From contig CAMOBD010000014.1 of the NCBI GenBank assembly GCA_946578345.1, positions 1 to 32,345 of the forward strand: a stretch of DNA of 32,345 bases. The letters run 5' to 3'. The translations under genes and the position numbers were made by a program. The DNA is from an uncultured Clostridium sp. Its GTDB lineage: Bacteria; Bacillota; Clostridia; TANB77; CAG-508. The notes below the pieces were generated by a model. It made no database searches. It saw only the letters and a list, made by a program, of their open reading frames with translations, and was not told the origin of the DNA. This document shows positions 23,052 through 31,577 of this stretch, piece by piece (the first letter of the stretch is position 1; every line of letters begins with the position of its first letter).

Positions 23052-23696
23052 ATTATTTTTTATGAAATATTCAAATGATTTTTTTAATGCATTGTTTTTA
23101 ACACATAAAGTTCCAGTTTCATATAGCTTATGTATAAACAAATCAGGATGTAACACATATGAGCCAAATTCAGTTATTGATGTGTAAAATGTGGATAACT
23201 TATTGTAATTATTATTCATATTGTGGAAAACTAAATAATATAAATTATTATATGCATAAAGCTGAATCGATTTGGCAAGTTTTGAAGCATCTGTCAAGTT
23301 ATTATTAATTAAATATTCAGTAAAATTACAATAATCATCAAATGTGTTAAATTTATATATTAAATCTTTAGATGATTCAATATTATTAATCTTTCTTTTT
23401 ACTTTCAATTTCTTTCTTAAAGTTGGATTACTTTGCTTTTTAGCCATATCTGGCAGTACTTTGGTAATAGTAAGTATAAAATCTTTATCTGTCATAGCAA
23501 AAGCTTCAACTCTGATTTTGCAATTACTAGTTTTAAAACCAACTTTCTCTTCAGCTTCTTCTAGTAAATCTAAAAATAATTCTTGTGATTCTATAGAATT
23601 AGACATGAAATCATGTAGACTTATATCTTTATCTTCTAAGTCCTTCATAGAAACAATTATTTTAATTTTATTTTCATTAAGTTTTTCGAATTTCAT
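23049..23696 (-). CDS. mecA: MecA-type ClpC adaptor protein
   Basis: MecA delivers substrates to the ClpCP protease and was first known as a negative regulator of competence. The 215 residues show the N-terminal substrate domain (MKFEKLNENKIKIIVSMKDLEDKDISLHDFM...), an acidic/basic linker (about 80-110), and the C-terminal ClpC-binding domain with LIYKFNTFDDYCNFTEYL and the ending EFGSYVLHPDLFIHKLYETG. It is transcribed opposite to both neighbours. The ribosome site is weak (GAGGTTTT). Confidence 0.88.
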   Translation of the reverse strand: MKFEKLNENKIKIIVSMKDLEDKDISLHDFMSNSIESQELFLDLLEEAEEKVGFKTSNCKIRVEAFAMTDKDFILTITKVLPDMAKKQSNPTLRKKLKVKRKINNIESSKDLIYKFNTFDDYCNFTEYLINNNLTDASKLAKSIQLYAYNNLYYLVFHNMNNNYNKLSTFYTSITEFGSYVLHPDLFIHKLYETGTLCVKNNALKKSFEYFIKNN

Positions 23697-23894
23697 TAAA
23701 ACCTCACAATCTGGTAATATATTAAAAACATATTATCAATTATAATATTTCTCCATATATTATATTTTTCCTTCCCCAAAAAGGTAACAATAAGTATAGC
23801 ACATTTTTTTTCAAATTTAAAGTAATTTTCAACATTTTCTTTAATTGTAACATAAATATTTAAGAAAATAAATAGAAAAAATTTCCTATAAATC

Positions 23895-23923
23895 TTGAAA
23901 AAAAATGTTATACAAGGTATAAT
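23895..23923 (+). promoter_or_regulatory. Promoter of the DUF4321-radC-mre block
   Basis: TTGAAA, 17 bases, TATAAT, about 57 bases before the DUF4321 start. It probably transcribes the whole shape-gene block, since no terminator was seen before minC. Confidence 0.7.
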
Positions 23924-23979
23924 ACTTAAGTACAATATTAAAAAGATGAATATATGCAAAAGAGGAGGATATAATAAAT

Positions 23980-24237
23980 ATGGCAACAAGAGAAAAAAAT
24001 GTATGGATATTAATTTTATTTATTTTATGTGGAATTGTTGTAGGAGGATTACTTGGAGAGCTTGCAGGACACGTAGATTTCTTATGGTGGCTATCATATG
24101 GAGAAACATTTGGAATATCAGAGCCAATAACATTAGATTTACAAGTTATATCAATAACATTTGGATTAATGTTTAAAATCAATATAGCAAGCATAATTGG
24201 AATGATACTTGCAATATTCATATATAGAAAAGTCTAA
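23980..24237 (+). CDS. DUF4321 small membrane protein
   Basis: This 85-residue protein has two membrane helices (about 8-28 and 60-80) flanking FLWWLSYGETFGISEP, the signature part of DUF4321. The family has no known function but sits just before radC-mreB in many Clostridia, exactly as here. AGAGGAGG precedes the ATG. The position suggests a link to the cell envelope or elongation machinery, by context only. Confidence 0.8.
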   Translation: MATREKNVWILILFILCGIVVGGLLGELAGHVDFLWWLSYGETFGISEPITLDLQVISITFGLMFKINIASIIGMILAIFIYRKV

Positions 24238-24299
24238 ATAAATTGAGAATAAAGTAGTTATATTAAAAAATATATAGGGGTGAAGGAAAGGAAATATGT

Positions 24300-25007
24300 A
24301 TGAAGGTAAAGGAACTTCCTATGTCTGAAAGACCCTATGAAAAACTTGAAATGTATGGAGAACATACACTTTCAAATGCTGAATTAATCGCAATAATAAT
24401 AAAAAGTGGTACTAAAGATGAAAGTAGTGTAAGTATTGCACAAAAAATATTAACATTAGAAAAGAACGGAGAAAACAACTTAAGATTTTTGCAAAATATA
24501 TCTATAGAAGAATTTATGAGTATAAAGGGGATTGGAAAAGTAAAAGCTATACAACTTAAAGCATTAGGTGAGCTAGCTAAAAGAATATCAAGACCCATTA
24601 ATACTAGTCAAATACAAATTAATTCACCAGATGATATAGCAAATTTACTAATAGATGAACTAAAATTTGAAAAACGAGAAATTGTAAAAGCTATAATACT
24701 TAATTCTAAAAATGTAATTATAAAAATTGTAGATATATGTTTTGGAGGAACAAATTCTGCAATATTAAAACCTAGAGATGTATTACAAGATGCAATTAAA
24801 TTAGGAGCACCAAAGATAATCTTAGTACATAATCACCCAAGTGGGGACCCAACCCCAAGCAAATCAGATTTTGATTTTACAGAAAGAATGGTACAAGCAT
24901 CAGACATAATGGGAATTGAACTATTAGACCATATTGTAATTGGTGATTGTGACTATTGTAGTATATTTTATTTAAAAAATAACAAAATAGATTTAAGAGA
25001 TTTATAG
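24300..25007 (+). CDS. radC: RadC family protein (JAB1/MPN-like)
   Basis: RadC-type protein of 235 residues. The N-terminal UPF0758 domain (LPMSERPYEKLEMYG, LSNAELIAIIIKSGT) carries a helix-hairpin-helix (IKGIGKVKAIQLKAL, about 76-90). The MPN-like domain has H177-N-H179-PSGDPTPSKSD, the metal site. Despite the name, a role in repair is not established for the family. The ATG at 24300 with AAAGGAAA is chosen; the nearby ATG at 24296 is out of frame. The gene lies in its usual place before mreB. Confidence 0.93.
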   Translation: MKVKELPMSERPYEKLEMYGEHTLSNAELIAIIIKSGTKDESSVSIAQKILTLEKNGENNLRFLQNISIEEFMSIKGIGKVKAIQLKALGELAKRISRPINTSQIQINSPDDIANLLIDELKFEKREIVKAIILNSKNVIIKIVDICFGGTNSAILKPRDVLQDAIKLGAPKIILVHNHPSGDPTPSKSDFDFTERMVQASDIMGIELLDHIVIGDCDYCSIFYLKNNKIDLRDL

Positions 25008-25049
25008 TAAATGGCAAAAGCCATAAAAGCTTAATTGGAGGTAAGAATA

Positions 25050-26075
25050 ATGTTTAATTTTGGTTCAAAGGATATAGGCATAGATTTAGGAACAGCAAAT
25101 ATATTAGTTACAATAAAAGGAAAGGGAATTGTGCTTAATGAGCCATCTGTTGTAGCAATAGATAGAAAATCACAAAGAATATTAGCAACAGGTCATGAAG
25201 CAAAGGAAATGCTTGGAAGAACTCCTGAACAAATAAAAGCTGTAAGACCTATGAAAGATGGAGTGATAGCAGATTTTACAGCAACTCAATTAATGTTAAA
25301 AAATATAATATATAAAGTGTCTAAGAGATATAATGTTGGAAAACCTAGAGTAGTTGTTGGCGTTCCATCAGGTATAACTGAGGTAGAAGAAAGAGCCGTA
25401 GAAGAGGCAATATTGCAAGCAGGTGCAAAAGAAGTTTATTTGATAGAAGAGCCAATGGCAGCAGCAATTGGAGCAAATTTAGAAATTGCAGAGCCTAGTG
25501 GAAATATAATTGTAGATATTGGAGGAGGAACTACAGAAGTTGCAGTTATATCATTAGGAGGGATTGTTGTAAGTAATTCTATAAGAGTTGCAGGAGATGA
25601 ATTGGATGAAGAAATAGTAAATTATGTGAAAAGAGAGATGAATCTTGCAATAGGAAGTACTACTGCAGAGCAAATAAAGAAACAAATTGGATGTGCAATG
25701 CCTTTAGTAACAGAGCTAAGTATGGAAATTAGTGGTAGAGATTTAACAACAGGACTTCCTCAAACAGAAACAATTACATCAGCACAAGTAGAAGAAGCAA
25801 TAAAAGAATCTATGGATAAAATAGTGGAAATAATTAAACAAACCTTAGAAAGAACACCACCAGAGCTTTCATCAGATATTATGGAAAAAGGTATTGTGTT
25901 ATCAGGAGGAGGAGCATTAATAAAAAATTTAGACAAGTTGATTGCGGAAAGAACAGAAATGCCTGTTTATGTAGCAGAAGATCCTTTAGAATGTGTTGTT
26001 AAAGGAACAGGAAAAACTCTTGAAGATTTAGAAAGACTAAAAACAGTTTTGATTAATTCGAGAAAAAGAAGATAG
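25050..26075 (+). CDS. mreB: Rod-shape-determining actin homologue MreB
   Basis: MreB polymerises under the membrane and guides the elongasome. The 341 residues show the actin-fold phosphate loops IGIDLGTANILV (near the N-terminus) and IVDIGGGTTEVAVI (about 158-171), PRVVVGVPSGITEVE, and VLSGGGALI near the end. GGAGGT lies 7 bases before the ATG at 25050; an upstream TTG in frame overlaps that ribosome site and is unlikely. A single mreB-type gene heads mreCD and mrdA. Confidence 0.97.
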   Translation: MFNFGSKDIGIDLGTANILVTIKGKGIVLNEPSVVAIDRKSQRILATGHEAKEMLGRTPEQIKAVRPMKDGVIADFTATQLMLKNIIYKVSKRYNVGKPRVVVGVPSGITEVEERAVEEAILQAGAKEVYLIEEPMAAAIGANLEIAEPSGNIIVDIGGGTTEVAVISLGGIVVSNSIRVAGDELDEEIVNYVKREMNLAIGSTTAEQIKKQIGCAMPLVTELSMEISGRDLTTGLPQTETITSAQVEEAIKESMDKIVEIIKQTLERTPPELSSDIMEKGIVLSGGGALIKNLDKLIAERTEMPVYVAEDPLECVVKGTGKTLEDLERLKTVLINSRKRR

Positions 26076-26089
26076 ATAAGGGAGAAAGT

Positions 26090-26917
26090 ATGTACAAGAA
26101 CAAGAAAAAAGGAATTATAGGGATTATAATAACAATTGTAATTTTAATACTATTAGTAGTATTTACAAATACAAATGGAAATCAGATGTCATATATAGAA
26201 AATATATGCAATGTTTTTGTCATGCCTATACAAAATGGATTTACTTATTTAAAAAATAAAATATCTGGCAATGATAGTTTTTTTGCAGATATGGATAGTT
26301 TGAAACAAGAAAATGAAGAACTAAAGCAAAAAAATAGTGAACTAGAACAATCTTTAAGAGAACTTGAAATAATAAAAGCAGAAAACGAAACTCTAAAAGA
26401 ATATGTGAATTTAAAAGATAAGTATAAAGATTATAACACAATTCCAGCAGATGTAATAAATAGAGATATTAGTAACTACAGTAGCACAATAATAATAAAT
26501 GTTGGTTCAAATGATGGAATTAAAGAGAATATGACAGTTATAGCAGATAATGGTCTAGTAGGACATATAGTATCAGTCTCTTCAAATACATCCCAGGTGC
26601 AAACAATTGTAGATACTGCATCAGCTGTTACAAGTACAATAAGCACTACAGAGGACACAATAGTTGTTCAAGGAACTCTTGACGACAAAACAACATTAAA
26701 AGCTACTTTTATTCCAACAGATGCAGTAGTATTGCAAGGAGATAGTGTAGAGACATCTGGAATAGGTGGAATCTATCCAAAGGGAATTCATATAGGGACA
26801 ATAAGTGAAGTGGTAAATACAAACAATATAACAGATAGATATGCTATAGTGGAAACAGCAGTTAATTTTACAAAATTAAACACGGTTTTGGTAATAACAA
26901 ATAGTGTAAGTGAATAA
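26090..26917 (+). CDS. mreC: Rod-shape-determining protein MreC
   Basis: MreC links MreB to the periplasmic-side elongation enzymes. Of 275 residues, one N-terminal helix (about 8-26), a coiled coil (about 65-105, LKQENEELKQKNSELEQSL) and the twin beta-barrel domain (GIKENMTVIADNGLVGHI, about 142-160; ETSGIGGIYPKGIHIGTI, about 222-240) follow the family plan. It starts 14 bases after mreB with GGGAGAAA and is followed by mreD. Confidence 0.93.
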   Translation: MYKNKKKGIIGIIITIVILILLVVFTNTNGNQMSYIENICNVFVMPIQNGFTYLKNKISGNDSFFADMDSLKQENEELKQKNSELEQSLRELEIIKAENETLKEYVNLKDKYKDYNTIPADVINRDISNYSSTIIINVGSNDGIKENMTVIADNGLVGHIVSVSSNTSQVQTIVDTASAVTSTISTTEDTIVVQGTLDDKTTLKATFIPTDAVVLQGDSVETSGIGGIYPKGIHIGTISEVVNTNNITDRYAIVETAVNFTKLNTVLVITNSVSE

Positions 26918-26928
26918 TAAAGAAAGGC

Positions 26929-27474
26929 ATGGTGGAAAGATTGAGAAAAGTAGTAGCAATTATTTTACTAATATTAATATTTTTCGTAATATATTTCTTA
27001 CAATCCAATTTTTTCACATGGTTTACCATAGGAACAGTACAACCTAATTTGTTTGTAATATTTATTCTTGTAATAGGATTGTTTGCAGGTAAAAAAATTG
27101 GAATTGTATTAGGAATAGTATTTGGATTTTACATAGATTTTGTTATAGGACGTCAGGTAGGAATTTCGGGGATTATGCTTGGAATTGTAGGACTAATTGG
27201 AGAAATATTAGATAAAAACTTTTCAAAGGAAAGTAGACTTACTATAATGCTTATGATAGCAGGATGCACAGCTATATTTGAAATAGGTTGCTACATATTT
27301 AATGTAATGACGTTAGAAATGAACTTTGAAATATTAGCATTTATAAAAATACTATTAATAGAGATAATATATAATTTGATAATTACAATAATAATATATC
27401 CAATTGTACAAAAAGCCGGACATTCACTAGAAGATACTTTTAAAACTAAAAAAATACTTACAAGATATTTTTAA
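26929..27474 (+). CDS. mreD: Rod-shape-determining protein MreD
   Basis: Integral membrane protein of about 181 residues with five to six helices and no large loops (LQSNFFTWFTIGTVQPNLF after the first helix is the family hallmark). Start choice is uncertain: the ATG at 26929 has AAAGG too close, and the in-frame TTG at 26941 with GGTGG upstream is a real alternative. Twelve bases separate it from mreC. MreD completes the MreBCD elongation complex. Confidence 0.88.
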   Translation: MVERLRKVVAIILLILIFFVIYFLQSNFFTWFTIGTVQPNLFVIFILVIGLFAGKKIGIVLGIVFGFYIDFVIGRQVGISGIMLGIVGLIGEILDKNFSKESRLTIMLMIAGCTAIFEIGCYIFNVMTLEMNFEILAFIKILLIEIIYNLIITIIIYPIVQKAGHSLEDTFKTKKILTRYF

Positions 27475-27543
27475 TAGGTACTTTAAAAGTGAAATGATGA
27501 TTTGATTTATGAACTAATGTCTTTAGAGATAGGTGGTGAAACA

Positions 27544-29625
27544 TTGGGGAAAAATAGTAGCTCAAGTGAGAGAATAAGATATAATATAATGACTGCAATT
27601 ACATACATAATAGGAATAATCCTAATCATGCAACTTTTTAACTTGCAAATTATTCATGGTGCTGAATATAGAGAAACATCAAATTCAAGGCTTACTAGAG
27701 AAAGTGTTGTTAAAGCAGCAAGAGGCTCTATTAAAGATAGAACTGGAGTAGAATTAGTTAATACAGATACAGGTTATAGTGTGGAAATATATAGTACAAA
27801 AGTAGATGATGAAAGTCTTAACTCTTCAATACAAAAATTTATAGAGATATTAGAAACAAATGAAGACAAATTTGTAGATAATCTACCGATTACAGTTAAT
27901 CCATTTGCATTTAAAGAAGAATCGGAGGAAGAACAAAAAAATTGGAAGAGAAATAATGATATTGATGAAAACTATAGTGCAGAACAAGTTTTTTATCATC
28001 TAAAAGAAAAGTATAGTATAACAACAGATGATATAGAAATGGCTAGAAAAATCATGGCTATAAGGTATGAAATAACGAGAAATGGATACAGTTCAACAAG
28101 ATCAGTAACAATCGCTAAAAACATAAGTGACATATCTGCAGTTCAAATAAGAGAACAAAATGCTAGTTTGGCAGGAATGAATGTGGTAACAGAACCAACA
28201 GTATCATATACATCAGAAAATTTAGCATCACATGTTCTAGGATATGTTGGGGCAATTAGTGAAGAAGAGTATGAAACAAGAAAAGATAGATATAGAAATG
28301 ATGATATTATAGGAAAAACAGGAATTCAAAAAATGTTTGAAGAATATCTAAAAGGCACAGATGGAGTAAAACAAGTTGATATGACTGTCGATGGTGCTAT
28401 AACTAGCGAATATATATCAGAAGAAGCGGTAGCAGGTTCTGATGTAATATTAACAATAGATGCAAACTTACAAAAAGTTGCAGAAGATGCACTAGAGCAA
28501 AATATTAAAGATATAGCTGCGGGAAAATATGGAGAGAAACATGATGCCGATGCTGGAGCAGTAGTAGTAATGGATGTAAAGACAGGAGAAGTTCTTGCGA
28601 TGGCAAGCTATCCCGACTATAATCCAGAAAAATTTTCGGAAGAATATAGTAATGATGATTCTGGAAGATATAACAACAGGGCGATATCAAGTGAACAGCC
28701 ACCAGGGTCTACATTTAAAATGGCTGTTGCAACCGCGGCACTAGCGGAAGGAAAAATAACAACTTCAACAAGAATAAATGATACCGGGGTATATCCATAT
28801 GGACATCATCCAGCTTGCTGGTATTATAGAAGTTATAGAACAGGACATGGATACTTAAATGTAACACAAGCAATAAAATATTCTTGCAACTATTTCTTCT
28901 ACGAAATGGGATATCGATTAGGAATAGATAAAATAGCAGAATATGCACAAAAATTTGGATTAGGAAAAAGAACAGGAATAGAACTAGAAGGAGAAGCAAG
29001 TGGTACTGTTGCTAGCACAGAATATGCAAAAAGTCAAGGATATGATTGGTATTTATCAGACACATTATCTGCGGCAATAGGACAATCTTTTAATAATTTT
29101 ACACCTATACAAATGGCAAGATACATAAGCATGATTGCCAATGGAGGAAAAGCAATAGATGTAAGCATAGTAAAATCTATTATTAACCCAGATGGCTCAG
29201 AAGTAACTCAAGAAGAGATAGATAAATTTGTTAACGAAAAATTAGGAAATGAGGATACAGATGTAGAAGATATTGATATATCAAAAGAAAATTTAGATGC
29301 AATTAGAAAAGGTATGAGAGGAGTTACTAGCGAAGCTGGAGGTACTGCTTATTCTACATTTGCAGATTTTGATATGGATATTGCGGGAAAAACTGGTTCA
29401 GCACAAGTTATGGTTGACGGAAAAGAAGAGGCACATGGTTGGTTTGCAGGATTTGCACCATATGATAATCCGGAAATAGCAGTAGTTGTGTTAATAGAAA
29501 AAGCAAGTTCTGGTGGATATACTGCAGCAACGGCAAAAGCTATAATGGAAGAATATTTTGGAATGAATCGAGAAGAAGTAACAGAGGATAAGACGGCGGA
29601 GTCGGGCGTCGAAAGTGTAAGGTAA
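27544..29625 (+). CDS. mrdA: Class B penicillin-binding protein 2 (elongasome transpeptidase)
   Basis: Transpeptidase that cross-links new wall during rod elongation. From the TTG at 27544 (AGGTGGTG 7 bases upstream; the in-frame TTG at 27502 has no ribosome site) the 693 residues hold an N-terminal helix (about 15-33), the pedestal/dimerisation domain (RLTRESVVKAARGSIKDRTG and on) and the penicillin-binding domain: S389-TFK392 as active-site SxxK, S447-C-N449 and K616-T-G618. Position behind mreBCD fits. The last dozen codons (KTAESGVESVR) use G/C-rich codons such as ACG, GCG, TCG, GGC and GTC, unlike the rest of the gene. Confidence 0.93.
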   Translation: MGKNSSSSERIRYNIMTAITYIIGIILIMQLFNLQIIHGAEYRETSNSRLTRESVVKAARGSIKDRTGVELVNTDTGYSVEIYSTKVDDESLNSSIQKFIEILETNEDKFVDNLPITVNPFAFKEESEEEQKNWKRNNDIDENYSAEQVFYHLKEKYSITTDDIEMARKIMAIRYEITRNGYSSTRSVTIAKNISDISAVQIREQNASLAGMNVVTEPTVSYTSENLASHVLGYVGAISEEEYETRKDRYRNDDIIGKTGIQKMFEEYLKGTDGVKQVDMTVDGAITSEYISEEAVAGSDVILTIDANLQKVAEDALEQNIKDIAAGKYGEKHDADAGAVVVMDVKTGEVLAMASYPDYNPEKFSEEYSNDDSGRYNNRAISSEQPPGSTFKMAVATAALAEGKITTSTRINDTGVYPYGHHPACWYYRSYRTGHGYLNVTQAIKYSCNYFFYEMGYRLGIDKIAEYAQKFGLGKRTGIELEGEASGTVASTEYAKSQGYDWYLSDTLSAAIGQSFNNFTPIQMARYISMIANGGKAIDVSIVKSIINPDGSEVTQEEIDKFVNEKLGNEDTDVEDIDISKENLDAIRKGMRGVTSEAGGTAYSTFADFDMDIAGKTGSAQVMVDGKEEAHGWFAGFAPYDNPEIAVVVLIEKASSGGYTAATAKAIMEEYFGMNREEVTEDKTAESGVESVR

Positions 29626-29661
29626 GCTTGAAAAAGTTATTATTTAAAGGTTTTGAATTAA

Positions 29662-29806
29662 ATCCAGATAATATGTATGTTGTAAATGTTTGTTTTCGGC
29701 CCCCAACTGCGTACAAACTGTAAAAACTTCGTTTAACAGTTTGTAAACTTGTCGGTCCCCACCTTAAGCACTCAAACAAAATTTAAAACATACATATTAT
29801 CTGGAT
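29662..29806. repeat. 145-bp palindromic element between mrdA and minC
   Basis: ATCCAGATAATATGTATGTT (29662-29681) is the exact complement of 29787-29806. Further partial pairing (AAATGTTTGTTTT with AAACAAAATTT) lengthens the stem. In the middle, ACAAACTGT and ACAGTTTGT form a second hairpin. The inner part has GC-rich patches (CGGCCCCCAAC, CGGTCCCC) unlike its surroundings. It has no reading frame of note; MITE-like or RNA-structural. Confidence 0.7.
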
Positions 29807-29893
29807 AAAAACAAGAAATCAAAATACTTTAAATACTAACTGGAAAAAGAAAATAGAAAACAGTAAATAATAAATAGTAAAGGAGTAAGTTTT

Positions 29894-30514
29894 ATGAATA
29901 GTGGTAGTATAAGTATTAGTATAAAAAGAAATCAGGTAGTGATTAAAGTCGATGAAAATGCAGAGCAGAGAGAGATTGTAACAGATTTAAAAAAGAAAAT
30001 GCTAGAACTTAAAAATTTATACCAAGACGACAAAACACCAATACTAATAACTGGGAAAATCCTAAAAAATAGAGAAATGGACGAAATTCAAAATCTAATA
30101 AAAAAATTTTTGAATGTTCAAATTGATTTTGATAGTCCTAAAGTATTAGGGTTACATGGAATAAAAAAGACTTTCTATAAAGAAGTAGCAACTTCAGAAA
30201 CAAAATTCCATAAAGGTTCTTTAAGGTCTGGACAGAGAATTGAATTTGAAGGAAGTCTAGTGATAATTGGTGATGTGAATGCTGGAGCAGAGGTCATTGC
30301 AGGAGAGAATATAGTAGTACTTGGAATTTTAAGAGGACTAGCACATGCAGGAGCAAAAGGTAATAAAGATGCTGTAATAGAGGCATCTGAAATAGAAGCG
30401 GTTCAAATTAGAATTGCAGATAAAGTAAAAGAAATAGAGAGAAATACTGACACTATACGTAAAGTAAAAACATCAGCATATATAAATGACAAAGATGAGC
30501 TTATATTGGAGTAG
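29894..30514 (+). CDS. minC: Septum site-determining protein MinC
   Basis: MinC inhibits FtsZ ring formation away from midcell. The 206 residues have the N-terminal domain (about 1-95) and the right-handed beta-helix C-domain: TKFHKGSLRSGQRIEFEGSLVIIGDVNAGAEVIAGENIVVLGILRGLAHAGAKGN, the classic MinC signature with its GDVN and RG-LAHAG elements. A ribosome site AAAGGAG precedes the ATG. minD and minE, which normally follow minC in Clostridia, are not here; an RNA gene and minus-strand genes come next. Confidence 0.92.
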   Translation: MNSGSISISIKRNQVVIKVDENAEQREIVTDLKKKMLELKNLYQDDKTPILITGKILKNREMDEIQNLIKKFLNVQIDFDSPKVLGLHGIKKTFYKEVATSETKFHKGSLRSGQRIEFEGSLVIIGDVNAGAEVIAGENIVVLGILRGLAHAGAKGNKDAVIEASEIEAVQIRIADKVKEIERNTDTIRKVKTSAYINDKDELILE

Positions 30515-30544
30515 GAAAAAAATGGTAAAATTTTAAAAATATTA

Positions 30545-30574
30545 TTGACATAATGAATAAAAAAGTAGTATAAT
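30545..30574 (+). promoter_or_regulatory. Strong promoter of the structured RNA
   Basis: TTGACA, 18 bases, TATAAT, consensus at both boxes. It starts 30 bases after minC and no protein gene lies downstream on this strand. Confidence 0.8.
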
Positions 30575-30580
30575 AAGTAT

Positions 30581-30762
30581 ACTATAAGAGTAATCATTTG
30601 ATTACTAATAGGAAGTTCTTACCTAAAAAAGAACGTTTTCAAATTAGGTAAAGTTCAAGCCTATAAATGAACTGATTTCAAATTAGGTAATGCTTAAGCC
30701 TTATAAATAAGCAATTATAAAATTAGATAGGGGTACATTCTATAAGTGTACTCCTATTTTTT
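30581..30762 (+). ncRNA. Unassigned structured small RNA (about 180 nt)
   Basis: Between a consensus promoter and an intrinsic terminator lie five hairpins: AGTAATCA/TGATTACT (30589-30606), GTTCTT/AAGAAC (30615-30634), AGTTCA/TGAACT with loop AGCCTATAAA (30652-30673), TGCTTA/TAAGCA with loop AGCCTTATAAA (30691-30713) and the terminator. The two middle hairpins differ in stem sequence but share loop sequence, and each is preceded by an exact 15-base repeat TTTCAAATTAGGTAA (30637-30651 and 30676-30690); a degenerate third copy (AAATTAGATAG) precedes the terminator. TTACCTAA at 30619-30626 could pair with either TTAGGTAA, giving an alternative fold. I cannot match it to 6S, tmRNA, SRP, RNase P or a riboswitch. 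Confidence 0.75.
30727..30762 (+). terminator. Intrinsic terminator of the structured RNA
   Basis: ATAGGGGTACA and TGTACTCCTAT pair over 11 bases (one G-U) with an 8-9 base loop and end in six T. Confidence 0.9.
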
Positions 30763-30771
30763 AGAATATAA

Positions 30772-31152
30772 TTAACTCAATAGCAATAAAATCAACACAA
30801 TAAATAAAAACTCGTCTTTTACGCCCTCTTGGTAAAGAAAGAAAATCAAGCAAATTAGCAAAATGTCGTCTTGATGTAGTTTTATTCCTAATATTTCGAT
30901 GAATTCACCATCATTATCATTATTAAGTTCATTATTAAAATTAGTTTCAATAATATTGTTATGTGAATTACTTTCCCTATTCTTATAATGATGACTATTG
31001 TTATTATGAGGTTCGACTTTGTTTCGGACATGTGCGTTTTGGCTACTTTTTTTATTTTTAATAAAATCATTGTTAATATTCATGTTAGCGTTTTGTGGAT
31101 AACTGTAGTATGGTCTTGGGTAAAAATGTGGAAAAAACGGAAAATTATACAT
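30772..31152 (-). CDS. Small Clostridia-type protein with hydrophobic C-terminal tail
   Basis: From the ATG at 31152 the product has 126 residues: an aromatic/proline start (MYNFPFFPHFYPRPYYSYP), a long Asn/His-rich low-complexity middle, and the end GIKLHQDDILLICLIFFLYQEGVKDEFLFIVLILLLLS. That ending is a tail I know from many short Clostridia proteins of unknown function, probably a membrane-associated pair of helices. An upstream in-frame GTG (31170) lacks a ribosome site. The start overlaps the end of the preceding gene by a few bases, so translation is probably coupled. Confidence 0.7.
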   Translation of the reverse strand: MYNFPFFPHFYPRPYYSYPQNANMNINNDFIKNKKSSQNAHVRNKVEPHNNNSHHYKNRESNSHNNIIETNFNNELNNDNDGEFIEILGIKLHQDDILLICLIFFLYQEGVKDEFLFIVLILLLLS

Positions 31153-31546
31153 TTTTGTTATTCTCACCACCTAGGGCACCAAAAACTTCAAAAGCTTTTC
31201 CAAGACCAAACAATTTTACATATTGGTCTACTTTTTCTTTTCTACTTTCTTTTAAATATGGTTTTAAAGACATTAAAAGATTAGCTCTTGGGTCATCTTT
31301 ATTTGAATTCATTGAATCCATTATCTGTTTCATTTTTAAAATAGTATTAATATCTATGTCAGGTGTAGAGGAGGTATTTTCTTCGTTAGGATTATTGTTG
31401 GAATTAGAAGTATTACTTGTAGAATCGCTATTGTTAGAAGAGTTACTAAAGGTATTTATCATGTTTTTTATATCATCAGGAATTTCATTGTTTTTAATCA
31501 TATTATTTATTTGATTCATTATATTACTCATATCTGTCTCGTTCAT
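31145..31546 (-). CDS. Unknown Asn/Ser-rich protein, middle gene of a three-gene unit
   Basis: A 133-residue protein with a helical start (MNETDMSNIMNQINNMIKNNEIPDDI), a Ser/Asn-rich linker (about 33-62) and a conserved-looking C-terminal half (LKMKQIMDSMNSNKDDPRANLLMSLKPYLKESRKEKVDQYVKLFGL). The latter, with its RANLLMSLKPYLKESRK core, is typical of small Clostridia proteins found next to the hydrophobic-tail gene. AGGAGG 6 bases before the ATG. Function unknown; sporulation has been suggested for such neighbourhoods only by context. Confidence 0.75.
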   Translation of the reverse strand: MNETDMSNIMNQINNMIKNNEIPDDIKNMINTFSNSSNNSDSTSNTSNSNNNPNEENTSSTPDIDINTILKMKQIMDSMNSNKDDPRANLLMSLKPYLKESRKEKVDQYVKLFGLGKAFEVFGALGGENNKNV

Positions 31547-31577
31547 ACAAACCTCCTATTAAGAATGTTATTTAAAT

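Noticed and set aside
23160..23200. Extra DnaA-box-like sequence TGTGGATAA in mecA (and another near 31094)
   Set aside because: Single boxes inside coding sequence, expected by chance in AT-rich DNA.
30581..30762. 6S RNA or CRISPR array
   Set aside because: 6S RNA is one long hairpin with a central bubble, which is not seen; only two exact 15-base repeats 39 bases apart exist, without spacer-repeat periodicity.
30988..31514. Plus-strand frames opposite the three small genes
   Set aside because: The minus-strand frames have ribosome sites, ordered gene spacing and protein-like composition; the plus-strand ones do not.
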